The notes below the pieces were generated by a model. The model ran no database searches. It was given only the letters and a program-made list of their open reading frames with translations, and was not told the origin of the DNA. A DNA stretch of 64,000 bases, taken from contig CANTUV010000031.1 of the NCBI GenBank assembly GCA_947685225.1, positions 67,189,001 through 67,253,000 on the forward strand, given 5' to 3'. Shown piece after piece: positions 26,801 to 38,800 of this stretch. The position numbers and the translations under genes are program-made. The DNA is from Garcia nutans (lineage: Eukaryota; Streptophyta; Magnoliopsida; Malpighiales; Euphorbiaceae). Each line of letters begins with the position of its first letter. Position 1 is the first letter of the stretch.

Positions 26801-29800
26801 ATGCTTCCGATTTCGCAATAGGTGGTATATTGATGCAAGATGGACATCCTATTGCCTTTGAGAGTAGGAAGCTCAATGATACCGAGACGCGGTACACGGT
26901 GCAAGAAAAGGAGATGACAGCGGTAGTGCATTGTTCGCGCACATGGCGACAATACTTGCTTGGGAGCAAGTTTGTGATCAAGACAGACAATGTCGCCACT
27001 AGCTATTTCCAAACACAAAAGAAGTTTTCTCCAAAGCAAGCTAGATGGCAAGACTTCTTAGCAGAGTTCGACTACACATTGGAGTACAAGTCCAGTAAAA
27101 CCAACTTAGTTGTGGATGCTTTGAGTCGAAAAGGAGAGCTCGTCCACATTAGCAGTCCGCAAAGCACTTTGAAGGCACGAATCAAGGAGGGGCTAAAGCA
27201 TGATTCCATGGCCCAAACCATCATTGCTCTTGTCAAGGAAGGAAAGACAAGACGCTTTTGGGTAGAAGATGGCTTGGTATACACCAAAGGAAAAAAGGCT
27301 CTATATTCCATCCAATAACAACTTAAGAAGGGAGGCCTTGAAAGGGTGTCATGATGGCAAATGGGCTGGCCATCCGGGGATACAATGGACTCTCGCATTG
27401 GTGGAAGATGCTTATTATTGGCCTCACTTGAAGGATGATGTTGAGGCATATGTGAAGATTTGTCTTGTGTGCCAACAAGACAAGGTGGAGCAACAATTAC
27501 CCGCAGGTCTACTCGAGCCACTTCCTATCCCCGAAAGGCCTTGGAAAAGTGTTTCTATGGACTTTATCGTGGGGTTACCCACGTCCGAAGGATGCAATTG
27601 GGTGTTAGTAGTAGTGGATCGGTTCTCTAAATATGCTACTTTTATCCCAACACCGAAGGAGTGCATCACCGAACAAGCTGCACACTTATTCTTAAAGCAT
27701 GTTGTGAAATATTGGGGCATGCCCAAGACTATTGTGAGCGATAGGGATACTCGCTTCACTGGGAGATTTTGGACCTAGTTGTTCAAGCTATTGGGTACCG
27801 ACCTCAAGTTCTCAATTAGCTTCCACCCTCAAACAGATGGGCAAACGAAGAGGGTGAACGCCTTGTTGGAGTTATACTTGAGGCACTATGTAAGTGCCAA
27901 CCAATGAGATTGGGCTAAGTTGCTTGATGTTGCCCCATTCTCATATAATCTTCAAAGGAGTGAATCCATGGGACATAGTCCGTTCAAGATAGTCATGGGC
28001 CAACAACCTTTGACTCCAAATTCCATTGCCACAGGCTATACTGGTGTTAGTCCTTCAGCCTATAAATTTGTCAAAAGTTGGAATAACAATGCCGATGTCG
28101 CTAGAACCTACTTGGAAAAAGCATCCAAGAGGATGAAGAAATGGGCCGAAAAGAAGAGGCAACCAAGAGAGTTCCAAGTAGGAGACCTTGTGCTTGTCAA
28201 AATGCATAATCATGCAAGGTTGACGAGGCTAAATCGTGGACTCATTAGGAGGTATGAGGGACCATTCCGCATCATCAAGAAAGTGGGGAAGCAAGCCTAC
28301 AAGGTGGAGTTGCCTCCTAAAATCAAGTTTCATCCCGTATTCCATATGAGCTTGTTGAAGCCATACAAGGAAGATGTACAAGATCCAAGCCGTGGAATAT
28401 CGCAAAGGGCACCAATGGGTGTAAGCATCCAACATGAAAAGGAAGTGGAAGAAATTTTGGCCGATGGGGTGAAACGACATTCAAATCAACCCCCCACACA
28501 TGAACTCCTTATCAAGTAAAAGGGATTGCCCGAAAGTGAAGCCAGTTGTGAACCCATCCAACATTTGTGGCAATTCAAGGATCAAATTCGAGCTTATGAA
28601 GGCTTAAAGGCGACGTCCTCGTCGCCAGATTAGGTGAGGGAGAATGTCACAAGACTTGCATGTGACTAGCCAAAATGAGAGGCTTGGAAGGAATTCTCCA
28701 GAATGTTGTATGTAAATATTCTCTAGAATGTTCTATAGTGTTCCATAGAGTTCTAGAGTTGTGTATGTGTAGATTTCTCTAGAATATGGAAGATAATGTC
28801 TTGGGAAGATGCCATAGAATATTCAAAACAATATGCTAGAAATTGTGTAGAATTTTAATATAGGTCGTTGGATGAAATTAATCACCACCGTCCATTGAGG
28901 GGGTGTAGTAGTATAAATAAGGATATGATTCATTTGATAGAACCATCAAAGAAATCCAAGTTCTTTGAGTAATAAGGGCTTTCAAACATTCTCTCAATCC
29001 TCTCTTCTTCTCTTGTAATTGAGTTGCTTTCTTTATTACTTAACTTTCACATTTAACATGTTTAAGCTAGGCAAACACCTCGAGGGAAGGCTGACTAGCA
29101 TTCTTTCAAGTGTTGGACAAAGTTTGCTAGTGCCGCACGGGTTTGAGCTTGTAAGAAAAAAATCCCATGACAAATGGCGATGGTCTTGCGTTGCCGATTA
29201 CTTTAGCAAAATTCTCACTTAACTCCATAAGTTCACAAGATTTCTTTCCTTCGAATCCATAATCAATGGCTAGGCCACACCCAGATACCAAACTTGACCT
29301 CCGACCGATCATCATTATCAAGAAAATATATAAAAATTGAATCTGCCATATTATGGGTTTCCCAAAAAAAAAAAGAATTGCACATTTTGCACCATCATAC
29401 TGTAAAAGAGTCGACAAAAGCTTCTATTTTACTATGATAAGTTATTTTTATCAATAAATGGAAATTGAAAAAATGAAATCGGAATGCAAGAGTGCCAAAG
29501 TCACCATGGCCAAAAGGGACAGCCAGTGATGATCGAGTTCACAGGCGATAAGGGCAGAAGGTGAATAAGCAAAAGAGTTGTTGACCAAGAGCGTCCTGCA
29601 ACGATTACTATTAGTTCGGATCGATGATCTAACATTTGGTGGAACAAGCACCGATTAGAGCTAGCGATGATGAAGTGATGGCGAGCTTGAAGGAAACAGT
29701 AAGACAAAATTTTGAATGGGGTTGGCTTTGCCCACAGCAATGCTTAGTGGAGGCAAAAAGATCTTTGGCCATCGTCAGATTTTGTTTCTCCCATTGGAGG

Positions 29801-32800
29801 GGAACAAAAGCTTTGGTGAAGGAAAAAACGGTGCATTTTATTGAAGATGGGAGAAAAAATAAAGCAAAACGGTGAGTTTAACTGATTATGCTAATAATAA
29901 ATGAACCTGCCACGTTAGCTTTCCATATAGGCTCGGGATTGTCCCAAGCCTGTGTTGAATTGATTTTATTCAAAAAAAAAAAAGTCTATATCCAATTGAC
30001 ACAAATCAAAGAATGGGATTAAATTGGAGAAAAAAAAGCCTATCTTAATGGGTTTTTCTGGTGGTTTGTCCTTTATAAAAGAATGAGAAAGTAAAAATAA
30101 TATTGTTTTCTCCAATATATTTCTCAAAAAATCAGTACAAGAGCCAATAAAATTAATGCCCTTGCTGGAAAAAAAGAATTTTGTGAATCAAACACTAAAG
30201 ATTGCAACTGACTAATGGATAACTACAAGGTTCATGTGGGTAGGTACACATTTGAAATGAAGACAAGACTTGGAATTGTGTTTCTTATGAAAAATCATAA
30301 AAAATCTATGTTACGTCAAATTCAAATATCTAATCTTTGAATGCTTTATCGAAATGGATTGTTACAAAAATACAACCAACCAGTAAGTAATTTCATGAGA
30401 AATAGTGTTGTCTAAGCCAAATGGGACTAGCACTATTCAGTTTACTTATATTAATCACAAAATGATATAGTAGTTGATTGGGTAATAAAGAGCCGATCCA
30501 TTGTTATGACTAAACTTACTATATGCATGTGTTTTGCATACTTATCAATTATGATTATACAGATAATTGTTAGCAGATCAATATATCAAGTATAAATCCT
30601 ATAACATTAGCTCCATATGTGTTATCATATAATATCTAATTCTAAGTTTTTGTTCGAAGTTTTCACCCACAATCTGTATTTCTATATATAACATAACACA
30701 AATAGTAATCGATAATGTTGACCTAGATTTAGGTCAATCTTGTTTTTGATCTTGGCAAACAAATTGAAGTGATCTAATGGCTTCAATGAGTGTTTATATG
30801 GCAGGAAAGCAACTTAGAATGAGCTGAAATGCAAAGAAATTTGAAGATTTCCTAAGTGCTGAAAATCTGTCTTTGAAGGGATGCGCGACCGCCCCAAGGC
30901 CTTGCGCGACCATCCAAGAACGCGCGACCGCCCCAAGGGGTTGCGCGACCATCCAAACTGTCTTGGTTTGACAGTAAGGTTCGCGGTGACAAGAACGGTG
31001 AATGACTCGACGCAAGACAATGCGCGACCGCCCAATGTGGCTTCGCGACCGCTACATTTATATAGCCGTTGGTGGGCTTCAACGGCTAGTTAAAGAATTA
31101 ATAAGAAGATGCCATGTGTCAAGTAGCCGTTAGAGATTTGAATTGCGCGACCGCACCAGACTGCTGGGATGCCCGCACAAACAGATGCGCGACCGCCCCA
31201 AGGGGGTGCGCGACCATCCCAACAGTCTGACACAAAAATCCAAGAAGATTTTGTAGCTGTTGGAGTTTCACTTTTCTACCCACTTCACCAACGGGCAGAA
31301 CTGGTTTGAGGCCTATAAATACCACCTCAAACAAGTCTTATAGCAAGAGAATAAATATTAATATTGTCCAAACTCTTGCAATTTATTTACTTAAGCATTC
31401 ATCTATTTATCTCTTCATGTAAGGTTGAGTGTTAGCCATTAAAACACCAATTGTAAGGTTGTGAGAGTGAGCCTAAGAAAAACTCTTGTAAAGGTTGTGA
31501 GAGTGAGCCTAGTAAAACTCTTGTAAGTGGTTTGAGTGTTAGCCTTAGTAAAACACTTGTCAAGTTAGGTGTGAGCTTGTAAAAACACCAAAGTTGGAAG
31601 TGAGCTTGTAAAACTTCAAGTATAGTGGAATACCCAATTGAGGTTGGGGAGTGGATGTAGGATTGTTGAATCCGAACCACTATAAATCTCTTGTGTTGAT
31701 TTTTCTACTCTCTACTCAATCTTCTACATCTTCTACATTTCTTATTTGTTGAAGTTTTTCAATTTGCTATCATTTCTTGAAGAAACCAATTCACCCCCCC
31801 TCTTGGTTGCCATCTTGGGACAACAATTGGTATCAGAGCTTTGAAATTTCTTAAACTTAATTGTGAAATTTGATCCTCAAAGGCAACCACACCCACTAAT
31901 ACCTCTACATCAACTTTCTCTTCCAATTCCATGGCTCATTATTATGGAAACTCAAAATCCCTTGTTATACCTCACTTTGATTATTCATATTGGAAACACA
32001 AGATGTTTTTGCTCCTAGATAGTGAAGGAATAGAGCTTTGGGATTATGTTGAAAATGAGTGGAAGATTCCTACAAGAATGGTTGATGGTGTAGAAAAAGA
32101 GATTCCACGAAAAGAGTGGAATGAAGAACAAAGAAGAAGCAATGGGAGAGATAAAAAGGCTTCTTTCATTCTCCTAAGCTCATTGCCAAAGGAAGAATGT
32201 GGAAGAATTCTTGGATGCTCAAGTGCCTATAGTATTTGGAAGACCTTGGAGAATTATCATGAAGGTACTAATCAAGTAAAATTCATGAAGGCCCAAATGC
32301 TTATTCAAGAGTATGAACTCTTCAAAATGAAGTCCTTTGAAGATGTCACGGAGATGACCAATCGACTTCTTGCCATTGTCAATGATTTGAGAAAATTTGG
32401 CAAAGTATACTCTTTGGAAGACATAAATTGCAAAATCCTTAGAATTCTTACAAAGAAGGAATTTGAAGCAAGAGTATCATCCATTGAGGAAGCACATGAT
32501 TTGAGCAAGCTTCCAACGGATGTCCTCATTGGCAAATTACTCACACATGAGATGGCAATGGAAATGCAAGAAGAGCAAGAAGAAGAAGAAGAGCAAGCAA
32601 TTGAAAATCTATGTCTCATGGCTATGGGAGATGATGAACACTCCAATGAGGTAGGTACCCAATCTTTAAACATGAATTTAAATTACAACAATATTGATGA
32701 TGCTTTAGATGATAGTGATATAATTGAACATATGAACTTTAGAGTAGAAAAATATTTTTCTAAGATAAAATTTCATAAGGACAAATGCTCTAAAATAGAA

Positions 32801-35800
32801 GAGGATTTTGTATGTTTAAAAAATTCTACTTTAGAATTAAAAACCTCAAATGAACAAATATCTAAAAGCAAACATAGCTTAGAAAAGGTTATCAAGGAAA
32901 ATCCCTTAATTGACAAGGGCAAATGGCATGAAGATGGAGGAGAATGAGTACTCCATCAAACCAAGTTCAAACAATGCTAAGAGTAAGGCAATTGGCATTG
33001 AAAAATTGGTAACAATTCTTGCCTTACAACATTTGAACTTTTATACTTTTAATTTTTACTTTACATGTTGTGTTTGACATTAAGGTTGAAAAATGATTTT
33101 ATGGTTGACTAAATTATTTTTGTTACATTTTAAATTTGTTCATAATTAAGTCAATCACTTTCTTGAATTGTATTTAATTTTCTTTTTATATTCCTCTTGA
33201 TTTGACTCCAACAAGAGAGGAGAAAACTTGAATATTTTGATAAAAATTGATCTCAATTGTTTCTAAGTTTTTCACTTCTTGAAGGGGAGATCATCAATTG
33301 AGGGGGAGTATAATCCAATCAATTGGTATCCTTAACATATTTTTCATTGATTTTGATATTTTCATTGATTGGTACTTTTATTTTTCCTAAGTATATGACT
33401 TAGATTTGTGTTAATTGTGAATTTTGTTTTTGGTGATTGACCATTGGCTTTGAATTCTATTATAAAGTCACACCAACAATGATTTTGATCTTGTCTTGTG
33501 TTTATATTTCCTTATTTCTTATATCATCTTTGAAGATTGCTTGATTGATCTTCATCTCTACCTCCTCTTTTTGAATTTTGGCAAAGGGGGAGAGAATTTG
33601 ATGAATTTGAGAATTTTCTTATGTTTTTCCATAATGGGAAGTATTGCCTATTTTTGTTGATTATTTGTATTTCAAATTCAATTTGATTGCCAAAATCAAA
33701 AAGGGGGAGATTGTTGACCTAGATTTAGGTCAATCTTGTTTTTGATCTTGGCAAACAAATTGAAGTGATCTAATGGCTTCAATGAGTGTTTATATGGCAG
33801 GAAAGCAACTTAGAATGAGCTGAAATGCAAAGAAATTTGAAGATTTCCTAAGTGCTGAAAATCTGTCTTTGAAGGGATGCGCGACCGCCCCAAGGCCTTG
33901 CGCGACCATCCAAGAACGCGCGACCGCCCCAAGGGGTTGCGCGACCATCCAAACTGTCTTGGTTTGACAGTAAGGTTCGCGGTGACAAGAACGGTGAATG
34001 ACTCGACGCAAGACAATGCGCGACCGCCCAATGTGGCTTCGCGACCGCTACATTTATATAGCCGTTGGTGGGCTTCAACGGCTAGTTAAAGAATTAATAA
34101 GAAGATGCCATGTGTCAAGTAGCCGTTAGAGATTTGAATTGCGCGACCGCACCAGACTGCTGGGATGCCCGCACAAACAGATGCGCGACCGCCCCAAGGG
34201 GGTGCGCGACCATCCCAACAGTCTGACACAAAAATCCAAGAAGATTTTGTAGCTGTTGGAGTTTCACTTTTCTACCCACTTCACCAACGGGCAGAACTGG
34301 TTTGAGGCCTATAAATACCACCTCAAACAAGTCTTATAGCAAGAGAATAAATATTAATATTGTCCAAACTCTTGCAATTTATTTACTTAAGCATTCATCT
34401 ATTTATCTCTTCATGTAAGGTTGAGTGTTAGCCATTAAAACACCAATTGTAAGGTTGTGAGAGTGAGCCTAAGAAAAACTCTTGTAAAGGTTGTGAGAGT
34501 GAGCCTAGTAAAACTCTTGTAAGTGGTTTGAGTGTTAGCCTTAGTAAAACACTTGTCAAGTTAGGTGTGAGCTTGTAAAAACACCAAAGTTGGAAGTGAG
34601 CTTGTAAAACTTCAAGTATAGTGGAATACCCAATTGAGGTTGGGGAGTGGATGTAGGATTGTTGAATCCGAACCACTATAAATCTCTTGTGTTGATTTTT
34701 CTACTCTCTACTCAATCTTCTACATCTTCTACATTTCTTATTTGTTGAAGTTTTTCAATTTGCTATCATTTCTTGAAGAAACCAATTCACCCCCCCTCTT
34801 GGTTGCCATCTTGGGACAACAGATAACATGTAAATTGCCACAGTAGTTCTATAATGAAAGAGAAAAGTGGATTACCTATTCATAATTTAAGGAATTTGGA
34901 GAACCTTCATTATTGCTATGTTAGATAATAACTTATCAATGCAGCAATGAAATATCAAGATCTCACTGATGGTTAGATTATTAATTATTAAAGTGAGTTC
35001 AAAAGTTTATCTAAAAATTGCTTCAAAAAAAATCCTTTCAATGAAGTGAGAGGGAAATTTTAATTTGAATTCATCAGTAGTTTATCCATGACTCGGTGTG
35101 CACATAGTTTATCTATGAAACAAAAGCAGTTTAGCTTTTGTCAAACCATGGTTTACACAGTAAAAAAAATGAAAATTAAAGAGAATGTTTAAATACAATT
35201 TTCAAAATTAGATTCAAACCCGATGCAAAACCATCCCTCATAGTATCATCCCTATTATTTCTGGGACATATTATATGTTCAACATAAATTGAAACATATT
35301 ATGACTTTCAAATCAATTTAATGAAATAAAACATTAAACAGTCTTAAAATAACAGTTTGTGTCAAGCCTTTCTTTCTATTTATGAATATTCACATAGGAT
35401 CCAATCTCTAATTATGTATGCATATTCTCTTTTTAGTATAAGTTCTGGTCTAGCTTTCAATTGAATCATCTGGACATGATGCGGGTGTTAGTGAATTACA
35501 AAAGTTCTTTTACTTTCTAGACCTAAAAAAACAAAAGACTTGAGACTCTTCAATGATTTTGAGGCTTGATTTTGAAAAGAAAATCAATGTTTGTATAGAT
35601 ATTTATTACCCAAAAAAATGAGAAAGATAGGCATATACTATTCAGTATAACTACCACAACAGTTGGTTATTATATATCCATAAACTTGGAACTCTATATA
35701 CAAGTAGGATGCCATAAAGTTTATGGAATATTTGTTTCAATTTAGTACTCCATCCATCCACAAATTATAGTTTACCTTTCCTTTTAGAATGTCCAAATAA

Positions 35801-38800
35801 AATAGTCCACTTTCTTTTCCAAGTTAAGTTTATTACTATGCTTCCGAATATGCATTTTAATGTAGTTACAATCAAAATAGTGTTATTAGTGGTCATAATA
35901 AGGTAAAATAGTAAAAGAAACAGAAATCCTTGATCTTTGTGCCAAAAATAAAGTGAACTATAATTTGTGGATAGAGGGAGTAATTAATATTAAACATTAG
36001 TGGTCCTCCTTTGGCCATATTATACAAAGAATATACACTTTTTTTGCCCATTCAGTAGTTTCTCCCTTGTGCGTGTTTGTGAGTATATATAACAGTGAAG
36101 GCATCATTATATAATCTTTTTTATCAATACAATAATATTGTTTTCTATATATTTTCCATTTGAAAAGTTATCCTTATGTAATTTTATGTATAGTACACAT
36201 TAACGGACTTTTAAGCAAATCCACTTAGCTCATCATGAAAAAACTCACTTCAAAAACAGCAATCAAGCACAAAATGCATAACTAGAACCAAACTACTAAC
36301 AGCTAAATGCCTGAAACATAATTGGCTAGAACATTGTATTAGTTACCTTTAGAAATTTGCCTAATATCCATTTATGCTAACAGATAAGCCTAACATATAA
36401 GCCTAACATATGACGGTTAGTGATTAAAACAAGAAAACAAGCTCAGGCAAATATACATTCATGGCCATTTATGTGAAAAGTATTATTATGACCTGTGTTT
36501 CATATCTCAGTGTAGTTATATAAAAAAAAAACTAACATCCCATTCTAGGATATTACCAGGAGATTTTATTGGCATTTTACAACAGCATTTAGCCCACCAT
36601 TTTTCTTATTTTTTTCCATTTCTCTAAAAATGATTCACCAATCACCTAGAAACAATAGGTAAATCTGAGAAATGGCTGCTTCAACTGTTTCTCGTGTTTC
36701 CATTTAGAATGCCAAAATGGCAAAAACTCCTCAAAACCCTTCGTCTGCACTCCAAGTGTTTCCCTTCTATTAGCTCGCATGCAACAAGAAAGTGGGTCAC
36801 TCTGTGTGCTGGAAAGAGTTATCTATAGTATAATATCAATTCTGATTTTCAAAAACCATAAATTATGAAATACTGAGTGACATCAACTGCATCAAGTCAT
36901 GTTCTATTATTGTATGACATGCTCCATCTAGTTATTATTCACTTAATATCTTGATATCTTATTTTTAATATCTTGAATATCTTATTTATTCCTTTTTTTT
37001 CTAATTTATATTTTATCAAACTCGGTTTATCATTGATTCTACTAATTTTGCTAATGGATTTAAACAATTCAAGGTAGCAGCAGCCTGTTCATTCATTCCG
37101 CGACATTATTTCCATCTAATTCCATTATTTAGAACCATAGATGATAAGGCTAATTAACTTTACACATCAAACTCAACAGTAATCATATTAGACCTAAATG
37201 TCTTCTTGCGCATTGCAAGTTGAAGGAGCTGTAACAGATGTTTAATGCCTATGTCATCCCTTGAAATGAACATTAGACCATGGATATAATTGTAACTATA
37301 TGAAGTATAGGCCATAACAATGCATCTCCAGAAATGGCAACAATTGTAAATTTGGACCAAATTATTAAACCCAATATACTATGCAAAAGGTTACCACAAA
37401 AATAAACATGTTGGCTTCTCAAACAAGAAATTAAATGAGACATAGGCCGCCTCAGTGAACTGTATAGCTCAAATAACATAGGCTGCCTCAGCGAACTGTA
37501 TAGCTCAAATAACTGCACCTATCATTATTTCTGGAACCTTTCTTTCACCAAATTATATTCAAGTGAACAAATATCATTACAAACTCATAATAAATTAGAG
37601 CTCCAACTCATAATGACTTAACAAGACTTTAGCCAAACTAGAATTTGAGGGCACATTTATTTACAACAAAAAAGCCAATGCAGTATAAAAACTTTGGCGA
37701 TCCTAAACTTGGTTGTTTACTACAAGAAGTCCTAATACTTTTAAATCCATTCAGTATCAGACTAAAACTGAATCTTCATTAGTCAAAACTAATGTTTTTT
37801 ATTTCAGTTCTGAAACTTTAATAATAAGACTTCCTTTTTTTTCTTTTTTTGTTCACTCTTTCTTCTTTTGTTTCTTGAAAGGGGGGAAAAACCCCACCCA
37901 AGTCACACATAAAGACAAGATTTTCAAACAAAAAATAATATCAAACATTTCCCATAAGATTTTCTTTCCTCAAATATTTTTAAGTGAAATTTGAGGAAAG
38001 AAATTTTATGGGAATGTTCTGATTGTTGTAAGCTTTCTTATCTTTATATATTTTAGCGGAAGATTAAGTACAGAAATGAGAAATAAAAAAAAAGGTGTTA
38101 ATCTTTTAAGGTTCTAGACTCAGAATGTAAAGGAAAAAAGTATATTTACCAGCAATTAACAGTTTTCAGTGTAAATTAATGAAGATTCATTTTAGTGATT
38201 ATGGCAATAGGTGCTGTTCTAAATGTATAATATATTTATAGGACTCATGAAATATGAGTTTATAAGTCAAAGTCCATAAACTTATCTTTGAATTTTGTAT
38301 CAGCAAAATCACTCAACTTTAATTTTGGTTTCAGCAGAGTTACTATTGACAGAATTAATGTTCTGTTTTTTACATGTTAAGCATGGCAATTTTTCTAATA
38401 TAATACTATAGGCTATGAGCTAGTATAACTAAATACCACATATAAAAGTTGGTCAAAAACAAAATCAAAAAGTTAAGAAATTTTGTTTATGCAAACTGAA
38501 ATCTGGTGCCATACTGAAATTCAGTGACCTGATTATTCGAACCAACATAACATTTAGTAAATTGGTAAACCAGAAAACGGCAGTAAAGAAAATCAGATAC
38601 TTGCCTCTGTAACTAATTCATCCATAAGAAGAACAGTCTTTAGGTCATCCCCCTCTTTTAGAATCTTTGAACAGCTTGGACATCCATTAGAGTAAAGCAT
38701 TGTCGACCATGAACCAGAATTTCCAATACCAAGAAACGAAAGCAATGATCTTTCAGAAACCAGACCAAATCCGTATCTTTCAGAAGGCAGGAAGAATTCT

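Larger units (their letters stand above)
18027..29172 (+). mobile_element. Ty3/gypsy chromovirus (older, outer element)
   Basis: This LTR element in plus orientation has LTRs 18027-18555 and 28645-29172 with TGTCAC...GTGACA inverted ends. The primer site TTGGTATCAAAG is at 18557, a purine-rich tract GGTGAGGGAGAA precedes the 3' LTR, and a 4-bp flank AATG occurs on both sides (18023-18026 and 29173-29176). The two LTRs differ at many positions, by eye several percent, so it is old. Its gag is split by a younger element at 19177-24596. Removing that insert and one AAGAG copy rejoins the gag reading. Domain order is gag-PR-RT-RH-IN with a chromodomain remnant. Confidence 0.9.
17441..30198. mobile_element. 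Probable DNA transposon with long inverted arms, split by LTR elements
   Basis: Sequence at 17441-18022 reappears in inverted orientation at about 29640-30198. Clear matching words are GTTTGTTTCACTAGAAAT versus GTTTGATTCACAAAATTC at the ends, the CTTTATAAAAG block, GATGGGATTAAATTG, and CCCAAGCCTG next to GCCTGCCA. Both ends read TTAG. The arms are imperfect (old). The interior left over after removing the inserted chromovirus (29177-29640) has no recognised transposase. The superfamily is uncertain; TTA-flanked ends would suit PIF/Harbinger, but this is weak. Confidence 0.45.
30716..31825 (+). repeat. 5' LTR of gag-only element
   Basis: This 1110-bp LTR is GC-rich in its U3 part. It carries at least eight copies of GCGCGACC (30883-31215), a TATAAATA box at 31314-31321, and a tandem series around GTGAGAGTGAGCCTAGTAAA-type units at 31440-31600. 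Confidence 0.95.
30716..34821 (+). mobile_element. Gag-only LTR retrotransposon (TR-GAG type, copia-like)
   Basis: This 4106-bp element has 1110-bp LTRs at 30716-31825 and 33712-34821 that look identical throughout by eye. Ends are TGTTG...CAACA, the target duplication GATAA lies at 30711-30715 and 34822-34826, the primer site is at 31828, and the polypurine tract AAAGGGGGAGAT precedes the 3' LTR. The interior holds a single copia-type gag ORF and then about 760 bp of non-coding sequence. No zinc knuckle, protease, integrase, RT or RNase H is seen. It is non-autonomous and very young, and it lies antisense to the host gene inside intron 4. Confidence 0.95.
16811..38604 (-). other. Intron 4 of the thioredoxin-fold gene, 21.8 kb, GC-AG
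   Basis: The donor is AG|GCAAGT (GC at 38604-38603) and the acceptor is ATGTAG (16812-16811). It hosts a DNA-transposon shell, two nested chromoviruses, a gag-only LTR element and a Stowaway MITE. Outside these, 16813-17440 and 34822-35747 and 35983-38598 are AT-rich without recognised genes. Intronic placement rests on the phase-consistent join of exons 4 and 5. Confidence 0.75.

Noticed and set aside
19564..28625. Endogenous pararetrovirus (caulimovirid) origin for the RT regions
   Set aside because: Integrase and chromodomain follow RNase H and paired LTRs are present; these are chromoviruses, not pararetroviruses.
30883..31215. Regularly spaced short repeats resembling a CRISPR array
   Set aside because: Spacing is irregular, repeats are 8 bp, the context is a eukaryotic LTR and there are no cas genes.
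30794..31334. Six open frames duplicated 2996 bp apart
   Set aside because: They are LTR sequence of the gag-only element; the GC-rich motif array suppresses stops by chance.
38599..38600. GT donor (GTATCT) for exon 4
   Set aside because: It leaves phase 1, which cannot join the phase-0 acceptor at 16811; the GC donor four bases upstream fits both phase and consensus.
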